Program-made: the position numbers and the translations under genes
Shown here: piece after piece, positions 8,928 through 17,834 of the stretch
Layout: the number at the start of each line of letters is the position of its first letter
Numbering within the stretch: the first letter of the stretch is position 1
DNA from: Phycisphaeraceae bacterium
GTDB lineage: Bacteria > Planctomycetota > Phycisphaerae > Phycisphaerales > UBA1924
DNA length: 64,000 nucleotides
Assembly (NCBI GenBank): GCA_020639155.1
Contig: JACKHF010000001.1
Coordinates: 1,178,001-1,242,000 of the forward strand
Direction of reading: 5' to 3'
Notes under the pieces: generated by a model
Database searches by the model: none
What the model was told of the DNA's origin: nothing
The model's input: the letters and a program-made list of their open reading frames with translations, nothing else

Positions 8928-9248
8928 CATCTTGTCGAGATGATCATGATGGACAGTTTGAACGCGAGGAGTTCGTTCCGTCTGTCTCTCGTCAGTTTAT
9001 TGGCCCCCAAACTGGTGCCGAACCAGTCAATCGGTGTTTTATCTGCGAAAAATACTGCTTGTAAGGGCTGTATGGGTTGCCCGGTTCGGATTCTGTGGCA
9101 CATTGAGTTGTGAACACGGGGTGGGCCGAGGGGGTCCATACCTGAGAGTTTGGCTGGAAACGCTGACATTGTCGGTGTTGTGCTGCGGCGTGCCCATTGG
9201 GGCCGGTGTGGTGCTTTGGCTGTGGAAGGGCGCAGCCAGGGGGAACGA
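8928..9248. other. Intergenic region, no gene seen
   Basis: This 320-base stretch lies between the zinc-ribbon array and the next plus-strand gene. I see no tRNA, hairpin with a T-tract or small gene. In-frame codons upstream of 9249 are open back to about 9150 but look non-coding. Confidence 0.4.
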
Positions 9249-9905
9249 ATGGACGTTCGCGTTGGGCAGATGCCACGAGGGCAGCTGTCCTGGGAACCCG
9301 AGGTCGTGCGTCTGACCGATGACGCGCATGTGCTGGCGATCAGCCAGCACGAGCGCGATCGCATTGGATTTGCGTCGCGGCTGGCGGGGTTTCTCTCGCG
9401 AATCCCCCACACCGAGGTCCATCACATCTACGGACAGATGGCTCGCGACCTCGACAGCTTCTGCCATCAGCTTGAGCGCTCGCTTCCCGCAACATCAATC
9501 AGTCGTCGGATTACCGGGCCGGGATCGATCGCGTGGGCATTGCGTCAGCGGAACGAGACACTAGGGCAGCTTCCGGCTCGCCATCGTTTTCACATCTGGC
9601 ATGATGCCGATGCGTTGTATCAGGCCAATCCGCAGTTGTTTGCCGAGCTTGTTGACACCATTACGGGCGTTTCAGCTGAGGCCGAGTTTGTTTCCGATGA
9701 GCCGCTGCTGTTGCAACGGCTGGTTGTCGTTGGCTCGCCGCTGCTCGAACCGGTGTTCGATAATGATGCAGGGCCATTCCACTCGTGGCTTGATGACGAG
9801 TTTCCAGAGCCGTTCTGGCGCGTGGTGACGGGGGTGGATCGGCCCGACTTTGTTCTTCTGTCGATCGAAGCACTGGCAAAGACCGCTCGTGTGCAGATCG
9901 CGTGA
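9249..9905 (+). CDS. Hypothetical protein
   Basis: 218 residues, soluble and acidic, without signal peptide or membrane segments. The ATG at 9249 is chosen for its strong AGGGGGAA site; an ATG at 9150 is in frame but has none. I do not recognise a family. Notable stretches are a possible helical region with IPHTEVHHIYGQMARDLD near residue 60, RFHIWHDADALYQ near residue 120, and an acidic DDEFPEPFWRVVTGVDRPD near the C-terminus. It faces the minus-strand fibro-slime gene and shares a bidirectional terminator with it. The region has the same codon style as its neighbours. Confidence 0.7.
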   Translation: MDVRVGQMPRGQLSWEPEVVRLTDDAHVLAISQHERDRIGFASRLAGFLSRIPHTEVHHIYGQMARDLDSFCHQLERSLPATSISRRITGPGSIAWALRQRNETLGQLPARHRFHIWHDADALYQANPQLFAELVDTITGVSAEAEFVSDEPLLLQRLVVVGSPLLEPVFDNDAGPFHSWLDDEFPEPFWRVVTGVDRPDFVLLSIEALAKTARVQIA

Positions 9906-9931
9906 TATCTCATTCCTCGCGTAAAATGACA

Positions 9932-9958
9932 CAGCCCGGGGCGATGAACCCCGGGCTG
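9932..9958. terminator. Bidirectional hairpin terminator
   Basis: A perfect 10-bp stem CAGCCCGGGG / CCCCGGGCTG with a 7-base loop lies between two convergent genes. On the minus strand it is followed by TCATTTTA; the plus-strand T-tract is weak. Confidence 0.8.
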
Positions 9959-9990
9959 CAGTTTCATGGTGCGATCAAACAGATGCTGGC

Positions 9991-10905
9991 TTACTCGTCG
10001 TAGATCGAATCGGTCGACGGGATCTCTGCGTTGCGCAGAATGATCGAGGTCGCGATGCGGAAGTTCGACTGTGTACGGTGACGCTCAGCGAAGAAGAACT
10101 TCAGCTCGCACTCCTCGCCATCGTTGATCCAGGGGATGTTGTCCAGATCAACGGTCTGGGTCACTGCGCTGTGAACACCACCGATGTCGATCACGCACTT
10201 GCCGTTGATGAAGACCCACACGTCGTCGTCACCCGTGAAGGTGAACACCTGACCCGTACCTTCCTGGTACGTGAATGTGGTGTCCAGCTCGTACGTGAAG
10301 TGGAAGTTCTTGTTGTTGCCAGCGGAGTTGCCGTACAACTGCCCGTTGATCGGGAAGAACCCACCCAGATTCTGGTACGTGGCATCCTGCTTATCGTCGA
10401 AGACATACACGTTGGTATCGCCACTGCGTTTCAGCGTGATGGACAACGGCGATGAGATGTTCTTGCCGGGGGTGTCACGGAACCACTGCGCAAAGTCAGC
10501 GGATGTGTGCAGCGCACCGCCATCGGACGTTGAAGCACTGCCGGTTGTGCCGTTCTCAGGCGTGGGCAGGTATGAACGCGCGGGCATGACGTTGCGGCCC
10601 TGCGCGTCCTTCCACTGTGACCAGACCTTGCGGCCATTGGACGCGTACACGGGCTTGCCCTGTGCGTCCAGCTCGTCAGCAACCATGTACGCATACTGAC
10701 CGAACCCGCCAGACGGCTGCCACTCAAAGTCGGTGTGGCCGCCGGAGACCGAGCGTTCCTGGAAATCGCGAACGACACCAGTCAGTGTGATGGCTTCGGG
10801 GAGTTCCTGAGCCGAGGCAACCGTGCTGCCGGCCATCAAAGCCATGATGCCAGCGGCGATGAATGTTCCAGTGTCTTTGCGATGTGTGTTCGAGAACGTT
10901 GTCAT
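9991..10905 (-). CDS. Fibro-slime domain protein, secreted
   Basis: 304 residues. A GGAGGAA site lies five bases before the ATG. The N-terminus is a signal peptide ending near residue 32 (GSTVASAQ). The rest matches the fibro-slime family (PA14-like beta barrel, first known from Dictyostelium prestalk and bacterial surface proteins). It has TLTGVVRDFQ at the start of the domain, FDDKQDATYQNLGGFFPING in the middle and the hallmark FTFTGDDDVWVFINGK, followed by IDIGGVHSAV and FFFAERHRTQSNFRI. The acidic DDD motif is typical of calcium-binding carbohydrate-recognition barrels. It probably acts outside the cell in adhesion or matrix. A second member lies about 1 kb downstream. Confidence 0.88.
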   Translation of the reverse strand: MTTFSNTHRKDTGTFIAAGIMALMAGSTVASAQELPEAITLTGVVRDFQERSVSGGHTDFEWQPSGGFGQYAYMVADELDAQGKPVYASNGRKVWSQWKDAQGRNVMPARSYLPTPENGTTGSASTSDGGALHTSADFAQWFRDTPGKNISSPLSITLKRSGDTNVYVFDDKQDATYQNLGGFFPINGQLYGNSAGNNKNFHFTYELDTTFTYQEGTGQVFTFTGDDDVWVFINGKCVIDIGGVHSAVTQTVDLDNIPWINDGEECELKFFFAERHRTQSNFRIATSIILRNAEIPSTDSIYDE

Positions 10906-11114
10906 AAGAGATTCCTCCGCTGCAACCAGCCATCACTCGGAATCGCGATGCAGCGGTTGCCTTTCATCTCACAGCGTTAGAAATACGGCATACAGGTGCA
11001 ACCCATGTGCGCAGGAATCGCGCTGAAAGATTGCTGTCTGGAGGGGTTGTGCCGGTTGTGTGGGTGAGAAGGACTGATTCACAGCTTGAAAGACGGTATT
11101 GAGGAAGCCTTGAG

Positions 11115-11711
11115 TTATCTTCTCCTGCGCGAGAGCAAGACGAGGCCCCCTAACGCGAGGGTACCGGTGCTGGGTGCTGGGACGATCGTCAGCGTGATGG
11201 AATCGAGCCCGACATTCTCTGGGCTGATAAACACATTCGGTGCAAACTGTCCAGGATCGCCGAAGAACGACATGCCCCAGTTCCTTGGCATGGTCAGTTC
11301 GATCGTTCTGGGTGTGAAATCATCAATGGTGTACGCGAAGTTCATAATGTCGATCGGGTTTGTTGAATAAGGAAAACAACCCGCAAGGCCGAGCTGCCCG
11401 ACTCCCATCTGCTCTCTTCCTCCCATTGTCTGCATGCCGGTTACAAGCAAAGCGCAGGCACCCAGTGGTGTTGCAAGATACGGCTCGCCGACAACACCCT
11501 TCAAATCACTCGCAGCGACATCCAGACCAGCGCCGCCGAAGGCGAAATACTGCGGATCAAAGTATGCTGTGACCCGGATTGCAATGCTCGGATGTTCCGG
11601 AGAGAGCGTTGTCGATGTGAGGGCGTGGAACGTCAGGCCGTTGGCAAACTGCGCGTGCGCACAATAAGCGTGAAACAAGGACAGAACGGAACTCATGGCC
11701 ATATATCGCAT
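11115..11711 (-). CDS. Secreted protein with VPAP C-terminal sorting tail
   Basis: About 198 residues from the ATG at 11711; the frame is open to 11759, and an ATG at 11702 is also possible. The N-terminus reads as a short signal peptide (SVLSLFHAYCAHA-Q). The mature part is Gly/Phe-rich without a recognised domain (for example YFAFGGAGLDVAASD). The C-terminus is a sorting signal: VPAPSTG, a hydrophobic stretch TLALGGLVLL, then SRRRR, the same layout as the tail of the protein at 5486-6139. Anchoring by an exosortase-like enzyme is inferred from that tail. The gene sits between two fibro-slime genes on the same strand. Confidence 0.72.
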   Translation of the reverse strand: MRYMAMSSVLSLFHAYCAHAQFANGLTFHALTSTTLSPEHPSIAIRVTAYFDPQYFAFGGAGLDVAASDLKGVVGEPYLATPLGACALLVTGMQTMGGREQMGVGQLGLAGCFPYSTNPIDIMNFAYTIDDFTPRTIELTMPRNWGMSFFGDPGQFAPNVFISPENVGLDSITLTIVPAPSTGTLALGGLVLLSRRRR

Positions 11712-11875
11712 GTTGCAGCTACACGGTATCGATGTGTAGCCAATATACATCACTTGCAAGGGAATGCCAATAAAATGCGGAATCTGCTTTGGATTACATG
11801 ATGTTACCTATGGAAAGAGCGAGCACTTTCTGCGGACACTTTTGCAAAGTGGTATGCCTTGCTTCAAAAAGACAA

Positions 11876-11908
11876 CCATCGCCCGAGGCGAGATTCCCCG
11901 GGCGATGG
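11876..11908 (-). terminator. Rho-independent terminator of the second fibro-slime gene
   Basis: A perfect 10-bp stem CCATCGCCCG / CGGGCGATGG encloses a 13-base partly paired loop. Read on the minus strand it is followed by TTGTCTTTTTG. It lies about 40 bases past the stop at 11945. Confidence 0.85.
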
Positions 11909-11944
11909 TGTTTCATGGAAAGCTGTGTGATTGGGTGAGGATGC

Positions 11945-12880
11945 TTAGTCGTAGGTCATGTCGGTCTGCGGGAGTTCTGCGCTGCGCAGCTGAATGGTGG
12001 TCTCCATGCGGAAGTTTGACTTTGTCGTGTGGCGCTCCGCGTGGAAGATGCGCAGCGAGTACTGCTTGCCGTCCTCAAGCCCGCTGATGCGGTTGAGCAC
12101 GATGGTCTGCGAATCCTCGCCGTGGATGCCGCCGAGGTCGAGCACCATCTGGTCATTGATGAAAACCCAGACGTCGTCATCACCGGTGAATGTGAAGATC
12201 TGGTCTGCGGTTGCGTCGTAAACGAACGTCGTGTCGATCTCTGTGGTGAAATGGAAGTTGTGGGCGCCGTTGTCGTACCCCTCGTAGTTACCGAAGAGAT
12301 CGTCATCAATGGGGAAGAACCCGCCGAGTGACTTGTAGGGTTCATGCTCATCGGAATCGAAGACGTATGTACCCTTGTCCTCGTCGTAGACGAGTGTGAT
12401 CTGGACGAGCTTTGACAGGTTTACGCCGGGGGTATTGCGATACCACTGGGAGAAGCGCTCCTCGCTGGTCAGACGCTTGTTTGCATCGTTTTCAACAACG
12501 TTTGCTACAGTTGCTGCGATATCACCGAGTGCGGAGTTGTGGTGCATCCAGCCGATGTGGCGGCCCTTGTTGTCCTTGAACTTGCCTGTGACGTTCTGTC
12601 CCCATGAACTGCTGAACACGGGCTTGTTGTTCTCGTCGAGCGCGAGCTTGGCGAGTTTGATGCGCGCACCGTTGTACTGCTGGAAGTCCGGATGGCCGCC
12701 GGTCTCCTCATAGGATCTGAAATCTCTGACAATGGCGTTGACAGTGATGGTGGCTGGCTTTGTGGTGACGGGCTGAGCATTGCTGCTTCCCGGGCCGATC
12801 CAGAAACTGATTGCACCGCCGAGTGCCATCAACCCAACGACACCTGCCATCATCAACTGCTGCTTCTGGCGCTCGTCCAT
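11945..12880 (-). CDS. Fibro-slime domain protein, membrane-anchored or secreted
   Basis: 311 residues from the ATG at 12880, which has CAGGAG seven bases upstream. The N-terminus (MDERQKQQL, then MMAGVVGLMALGGAISFWIG) is a signal-anchor or signal peptide without an obvious cleavage site. The domain is closely related to the one at 9991-10905: ITVNAIVRDFRS, YKSLGGFFPIDDDLFGN, FTFTGDDDVWVFINDQ, LDLGGIHGEDSQ and IFHAERHTTKSNFRM. The two proteins also share the end motif AE(I/L)P.TD..YD. It was probably produced by duplication of the same extracellular module. Role in adhesion or matrix is inferred. Confidence 0.87.
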   Translation of the reverse strand: MDERQKQQLMMAGVVGLMALGGAISFWIGPGSSNAQPVTTKPATITVNAIVRDFRSYEETGGHPDFQQYNGARIKLAKLALDENNKPVFSSSWGQNVTGKFKDNKGRHIGWMHHNSALGDIAATVANVVENDANKRLTSEERFSQWYRNTPGVNLSKLVQITLVYDEDKGTYVFDSDEHEPYKSLGGFFPIDDDLFGNYEGYDNGAHNFHFTTEIDTTFVYDATADQIFTFTGDDDVWVFINDQMVLDLGGIHGEDSQTIVLNRISGLEDGKQYSLRIFHAERHTTKSNFRMETTIQLRSAELPQTDMTYD

Positions 12881-13309
12881 GCGCGTACTCCTGGTGAGAT
12901 CCCTGATGTGGCGCAACGTGCGCGCCAGCACCAGATCATCGAATACCCGCAAGTGGTGTGTCAGCAGAGTCCGGAGTTTTTCTGTCTTTGTGAGACCTGA
13001 CCCACCAAAGAACCCACACTCGTTCCAGCCGGCATATTCGTTACAGACTGCAATGATGGCATATTGGAAACTGTCCGAACCTTGTGGGTGATCCTTGCCG
13101 ATACCAGATGTGTGAAGCACACCTCCCCCACTGTTCGTTCGTCTGCAGCTGTTGTTCCGTCTTCTGCGGGCACGGTTGAGCAGAAACCTATCCAGACAAA
13201 CACCAACAAGCTGATGCTTTCAGAGACGGAGCCGGAGAGCGTGCATACAAGTGAGGCTGTGCTTACCGCTCCTGCCAAAGTCAGCCAATCAACGGGGAAA
13301 CCGCTGGGT

Positions 13310-14620
13310 ATGGAAGCATTCCGAGTGACCGGCGGTCGTCAACTGAAAGGCACGGTTCGAGCCAGTGGGTCGAAGAATGCGTCCCTGCCGCTTATCGCGG
13401 CTGCACTGCTGACGGATCAGCCGCTGATCCTGCATGATGTACCCGATCTCTCCGACATCCGCAACATGCTCAACCTGATGGGAGAGCTTGGTTGCAGCAT
13501 CGACACGCAGGCGCACGAGGATGGCAGTTCAAGGCTGACGCTGCACGCAGACCCTGAAGGATCCTCGCACGCTCCATATGAGATCGTGAAGACGATGCGC
13601 GCCTCGATCTGTGTGCTCGGGCCGCTCGTTGCGCGGCGCGGGTTTGCGCGTGTGTCGATGCCCGGTGGATGCTCGATCGGTGATCGCCCGGTTGATATCC
13701 ATCTGCGCGGGCTTCGAGCGCTCGGTGCCGAGATCGAACTTGATCAGGGCGACATCACCGCGCGAGCGCCGAAGGGAGGGCTGCGAGGCGCGACGATCTT
13801 CCTCGGTGGACCGTTCGGCTCGACGGTGCTCGGCACGGCCAACGTGATGTGTGCTGCTGCGCTTGCAAACGGAAAGACAATCATCGAATCTGCCGCGTGC
13901 GAGCCAGAGATCGTTGATCTTGCCAACATGCTTCGCGCAATGGGCGCACATATCTCCGGCGACGGTTCGCCACGCATTACAATTGAGGGCGTGCCCTCTC
14001 TTGGAGGGACGACACACACGGTCATGCCCGATCGCATCGAAGCGGGCACGTGGATCTGTGCGGGCGCATTGATGGGCGAGGATCTGACGATCACGAACTG
14101 TCCGATGGACTCGCTGCTCGCGCTGACCAGCGTGCTTGAGCCGTCGGATGTCTCGATTGAGGTGCTTGATCCAGCATCCCCACAGCGCACAAGCGTGCGC
14201 GTCAGACGCAACGGCGTTATCAAACCAGCAGTCGTCACCACGCAGCCGCATCCCGGTTTTCCCACGGATATCCAGGCGCAGGTGATGGCGCTGCTCTCAC
14301 TCGCGGACGGAAACTCGATCATCACCGAACGGATCTTCCCGGATCGATTCCTGCACGTGGCGGAACTCTCGCGCATGGGCGCAACGATCCATCGCCAGGG
14401 ACCGATCGCTGTCGTGACAGGCGTGCGGGAACTTCACGGCGCGCCCGTGATGGCATCGGATCTGCGTGCTTCGGCGTCGCTCGTGCTTGCCGGGCTTGCA
14501 GCGAAGGGCACGACAACGATCTCACGCGTGTACCACCTCGATCGCGGCTACGAGAGGATGGACGAACGCCTGCAGACGCTCGGGGCTGACATCGAGCGGT
14601 TTAGGGAAGTGCGGAAGTAA
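13310..14620 (+). CDS. murA: UDP-N-acetylglucosamine 1-carboxyvinyltransferase
   Basis: Transfers enolpyruvate from PEP to UDP-GlcNAc, the first committed step of peptidoglycan synthesis, in the cytosol. 436 residues from the ATG at 13310, which aligns with the family start. The frame is open to 13064, so an extended start at 13214 cannot be excluded, although neither has a strong ribosome site. Diagnostic residues are present: the KN pair at 22-23 (GSKNASLP) and the PEP-binding active-site Cys at about 121 in PGGCSIGDRPVD, the residue that fosfomycin alkylates. The C-terminus has RGYERMDERLQTLGADIER. It is convergent with ispD, 24 bases apart. An intact murA fits a planctomycete with peptidoglycan. 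Confidence 0.95.
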   Translation: MEAFRVTGGRQLKGTVRASGSKNASLPLIAAALLTDQPLILHDVPDLSDIRNMLNLMGELGCSIDTQAHEDGSSRLTLHADPEGSSHAPYEIVKTMRASICVLGPLVARRGFARVSMPGGCSIGDRPVDIHLRGLRALGAEIELDQGDITARAPKGGLRGATIFLGGPFGSTVLGTANVMCAAALANGKTIIESAACEPEIVDLANMLRAMGAHISGDGSPRITIEGVPSLGGTTHTVMPDRIEAGTWICAGALMGEDLTITNCPMDSLLALTSVLEPSDVSIEVLDPASPQRTSVRVRRNGVIKPAVVTTQPHPGFPTDIQAQVMALLSLADGNSIITERIFPDRFLHVAELSRMGATIHRQGPIAVVTGVRELHGAPVMASDLRASASLVLAGLAAKGTTTISRVYHLDRGYERMDERLQTLGADIERFREVRK

Positions 14621-14644
14621 GCAGACAAGACGCACAGCTGATCG

Positions 14645-15409
14645 TTAAAACGCCACACTCTTCACATAGAGTCTCGCCAGGTCGAGATCGGCCGGGGTTG
14701 TGATCTTGATGTTGCGTGGATCGCCATCGACAACGCGCACTGTCTCGCCAAGCCGCTCCACAAGCTGCGCATCGTCTGTGCTCTCTAGATCACTCTGCGC
14801 GTAGGCTCGATGGAGAAGATCTGCTGAGAACGCTTGCGGCGTCTGGATCACAAACACGCTGTCTCTGGAGAGTGTTTCAACAACCGTGCGCACACGCTTC
14901 GTCTTTGCGAGTCCGAGGATGACCTCGGCTGGATCCGGTGCATCGGTCGAGTCCTGCTCATCCACGCGCTTCATGGTCTCGCTGACGGGAAGCCCCGGCA
15001 CGACCGCATCGCAGTGTTCGAGCGCATCAAACGCGCGCTCAATCATCTCGATGCGCACGCACGGGCGCGCGCCATCATGCACAGCGATGTGGGTGCAGTC
15101 AGCGGGCACGTGCTCCAGCGCAGCCATGACAGATTCATACCTGTGATGCACCCCACCTCTGCACAGCTTCACGCCGAGCAGCCCAAGCCGGTCGCCGAAC
15201 TTCACCTTGAAGTCCGCAAACATCTCGTCGTCGTTCGGGCCCGCGACGACAATCGTCGAGACTGCGTCCAGCTTGGTGAACGGCTCGATGGCTCGCATGA
15301 GGACAGGTCTGCCGTGGATGTCCTCCTCGAGCTTGGACCGAGAAAAACCGACCTGGGCCGAGTATCGCTCTGAGCGGCCACCGGCTGTGATGATGACACC
15401 GACTTTCAT
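14645..15409 (-). CDS. ispD: 2-C-methyl-D-erythritol 4-phosphate cytidylyltransferase
   Basis: 254 residues. Makes CDP-methylerythritol from MEP and CTP in the MEP isoprenoid pathway. The N-terminal nucleotide-binding loop (VIITAGGRSERYS) is followed by an expanded loop before the conserved KL. The hallmark HDGARPCV lies near residue 114. VVPGLPVSETMKRV, IQTPQAFSADLL and the C-terminal DDAQLVERLGETVRVVDGDPRNIKITTPADL are all characteristic of IspD. The loop between GGRSER and K is about ten residues longer than in the E. coli enzyme. It sits alone, convergent with murA, with no ispF fused or adjacent. Confidence 0.93.
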   Translation of the reverse strand: MKVGVIITAGGRSERYSAQVGFSRSKLEEDIHGRPVLMRAIEPFTKLDAVSTIVVAGPNDDEMFADFKVKFGDRLGLLGVKLCRGGVHHRYESVMAALEHVPADCTHIAVHDGARPCVRIEMIERAFDALEHCDAVVPGLPVSETMKRVDEQDSTDAPDPAEVILGLAKTKRVRTVVETLSRDSVFVIQTPQAFSADLLHRAYAQSDLESTDDAQLVERLGETVRVVDGDPRNIKITTPADLDLARLYVKSVAF

Positions 15410-15546
15410 GCACAGATCCTAAGCAAACGCCTGCCGCAGCGTGCTGTCACTTCACTTGCTCGCGCTGCGGGCCGATGCACACACCCACATCTCAAAACGC
15501 CATCGTGACATTCGCGTCCATCCGTCCCGATGAGGAACCTGCATTC

Positions 15547-16500
15547 ATGAACGATGTTATTACCACCGGCCCGATGCGCTCGGGATTCGTTGTCCTCGCC
15601 CTTGCAATCGCTGCCGGGAGCGCGTGCGCACAACAGAACGTGTATACCCCGTACTCCAGCCAGCAAGCGCGGGAGCATAGCTCCTCGGCGAACCTCGTCG
15701 CAGTCGGCAATGTGTCGTATGGCACACCGTTCCGCGCGCTGATGCTCGATTACCAGCTGCACACAGGCGAGCACATCGACACAAACCCCACATCGCAGCT
15801 GCGCGCGATCAACGCGGCGCAGAACAACAAGGCGATGGCGGTGATCTCAAGGCCGCTGATGCAGCACGAGGTTGAAGCCGGCAGGTTCGCAACACGTGTT
15901 GGAGCCGAAGCATTGATCGCGGTCGTGAACGACGACAACCCACTCCAGTCGATCAGCGTCAGCAATCTTTCGAATATCTATCTCGGCCGCTCGCGCACAT
16001 GGATGAACGGCAAGCGGATTAACGCGTTTGTTGCTGAATCGTGCGTGAATGACACCAGCGTTTATCGCCAAGAGGTGCTGCACTCGGGCCTTGCCAGCGC
16101 CGATGTTGTTCCGCTCAGCGACGAGTCACTGCTTGAAACAGTCCGCAGCACACCTGGCGCGATCGGGCTCTTGCCGTTCTCTTCTCTGGACATGCGCGAT
16201 CTCGGAAATCTGCGGGTGCTGCATGTCGGCGCAGTTGAGCCGACGTACACAACGATCTTCTCAGGCGCATACGAGCTCTCACGACCTGTCTGCATCGTGA
16301 CCGACGGCACACCCACTGCGCAGCAGAAACAGTTTATCGACTTTTGCCTGAACGATGTCGGTCAGCAGACACTCGCAAACTCGGGCCGCACACCACTCCC
16401 TGCAGCACACTTCGCGTACTTCGACACGAACACTGACATGAGCAACGTTCAGCCCGACACCTCGTTCGCGCTCGAACCCGATTTCACCGGCGATTATTGA
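15547..16500 (+). CDS. PstS-like substrate-binding protein
   Basis: 317 residues from the ATG at 15547, which has GAGGA ten bases upstream; an in-frame ATG at 15475 would add a leader. A signal peptide (FVVLALAIAAGSACA-QQ) directs export. The body has the fold signature of the PBP-like/PstS superfamily: AINAAQNNKAMAVISRPL, ALIAVVNDDNPL, LSNIYLGRSRTW (the conserved I(Y/F)xGxxxxW of phosphate-binding homologues) and GAIGLLPFSS. It lacks an adjacent pstCAB transporter, so phosphate uptake is not established. Stand-alone PstS-like proteins in this phylum may be extracellular scavengers or adhesins. A hairpin terminator follows directly. Confidence 0.75.
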   Translation: MNDVITTGPMRSGFVVLALAIAAGSACAQQNVYTPYSSQQAREHSSSANLVAVGNVSYGTPFRALMLDYQLHTGEHIDTNPTSQLRAINAAQNNKAMAVISRPLMQHEVEAGRFATRVGAEALIAVVNDDNPLQSISVSNLSNIYLGRSRTWMNGKRINAFVAESCVNDTSVYRQEVLHSGLASADVVPLSDESLLETVRSTPGAIGLLPFSSLDMRDLGNLRVLHVGAVEPTYTTIFSGAYELSRPVCIVTDGTPTAQQKQFIDFCLNDVGQQTLANSGRTPLPAAHFAYFDTNTDMSNVQPDTSFALEPDFTGDY

Positions 16501-16526
16501 TTTCAAGCTGGATATCTTGTGTTATG

Positions 16527-16550
16527 CCGGGGTTCAGCCCCGGTTTTTCT
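16527..16550 (+). terminator. Rho-independent terminator
   Basis: CCGGGG / CCCCGG stem with a TTCAG loop followed by TTTTTCTTT, 27 bases past the PstS-like gene stop. It also overlaps the 3' side of the converging sigma-factor gene. Confidence 0.88.
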
Positions 16551-16555
16551 TTGGT

Positions 16556-17812
16556 TTATGTGGGATTGCACCTGCTCCGCTTTCGCTGGAGAAGCTGCCT
16601 CTCCGCAGTGGATCGAGTGCGTGCGATGGCCTCATCAAACGATGCAATCGCATCCTCATGCCTCCCCAGCCTGCGGTACAGCTCACCTCTGACCGCATGG
16701 AACAGATGATACTGCGCGATCCGATTGTCCTTCGAGACGTTCGCGTGCGCACGGAGCCCCTCCTCCGGGCCAAAGGCGTGCGCAATAGCGACAGCGCGGT
16801 TCAGGCGCACGATCGGCGTATCTCTTAGCTCCATCAGCGCATCATACAGATCACAGATCGCCCGCCAGTCCGTATCCGCAAATGTTGGTGCGCTGACGTG
16901 TGTCGCTGCGATCGCCGCCTCAAAGTGGTACGCAGTCGGTATGGTTGCTCCCTCGCGTGCGAGTTGAAGCTCGGTGAATCCCGCATTGATCATGTCGCGA
17001 TCCCACTTCGATCGGTCCTGCTCCTCCAGCAGAAGAATTGAACCAGCATCGTCGAGTCGCGCAGACACCCGAGCAAGCTGGAAGAACATCAACGCGAGCA
17101 GCGCATGCGCGCTCGGAGACGAATGGGAACGGCTGCTCGTCACCATCGCGAGCAAGCGCATCGCGTCCTCCAGCAGATCGCGGCGGATATGCGCATCGCC
17201 CTCGTGTGACGCGTAGCCCTCGTTAAACATAAGATACAGTGTCCTCAGCACGGAATCCAGACGCACCGCGCGCTCTGACTCCGAGGGGATCGCCAGCTCG
17301 ATCTGCTCGTCCAGCAGCGTCCGCTTCGCACGCACAATCCGCTGGGCGATCGTGGCAGGCTTTGAGAGAAGCGCTCCAGCGATCTCGTTGACAGAGAAAC
17401 CGCAGCACGTTTTTAACGTCAGCGCGATGCGAGTGTCTTCAGTCAGCCTTGGGTGGCAGCACGCAAAGATCATCAGAAGCTGATCGTCAAACTCGTGCTC
17501 TGAAACAGGAGCCTGCGCATCAAGTCGTTGCTGCAACTCGTACTGCACCCGCGTTGCGTGATCGACCTGCACCCGCTTGTGCCTGATCGCATCGAGCGCG
17601 CGGTTCTTTGCGACGCGCGCAAGCCACGCCGCAGGTTCGTCGGGTATTCCATTGAACGACCACGTCTCAAGCGCAGCAAGCAGCGCCTCGTGCACACACT
17701 CTTCAGCAAGATCAAAGTACCGCACGCCGAGCGCGCGCACAAGCGATGCAGACAGCCGTGCCGACTCGCGCCGGAACAGGTGGTCGACAAGTGTGTGGAC
17801 GGAATCGGCCAT
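16556..17812 (-). CDS. ECF RNA polymerase sigma factor, ECF42 type with C-terminal DUF6596/TPR region
   Basis: 418 residues. The N-terminal third has sigma region 2 (FDLAEECVHEALLAALETW...AAWLARVAKNRALDAIRHKR) and region 4 (ALTLKTCCGFSVNEIAGALL...IAQRIVRAKRTL). The long C-terminus (about residues 190-418) contains LDSVLRTLYLMFNEGY and ends in TPR-like helices (RRLGRHEDAIASFDEAI). This is the ECF42 architecture, in which the C-terminal extension replaces an anti-sigma factor and a DGPF protein is encoded next to it. That partner is present immediately upstream (17835-18188), on the same strand. The genes it controls are unknown. Confidence 0.92.
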   Translation of the reverse strand: MADSVHTLVDHLFRRESARLSASLVRALGVRYFDLAEECVHEALLAALETWSFNGIPDEPAAWLARVAKNRALDAIRHKRVQVDHATRVQYELQQRLDAQAPVSEHEFDDQLLMIFACCHPRLTEDTRIALTLKTCCGFSVNEIAGALLSKPATIAQRIVRAKRTLLDEQIELAIPSESERAVRLDSVLRTLYLMFNEGYASHEGDAHIRRDLLEDAMRLLAMVTSSRSHSSPSAHALLALMFFQLARVSARLDDAGSILLLEEQDRSKWDRDMINAGFTELQLAREGATIPTAYHFEAAIAATHVSAPTFADTDWRAICDLYDALMELRDTPIVRLNRAVAIAHAFGPEEGLRAHANVSKDNRIAQYHLFHAVRGELYRRLGRHEDAIASFDEAIARTRSTAERQLLQRKRSRCNPT

Positions 17813-17834
17813 GCGATGGGCTGATCACCATGTA

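Noticed and set aside
9060..9110. tRNA-like GGTTCGGATTC string
   Set aside because: No matching T-stem or acceptor arm can be folded around it.
13529..14376. Minus-strand open frames opposite murA
   Set aside because: Shadows of a gene with full MurA motifs.
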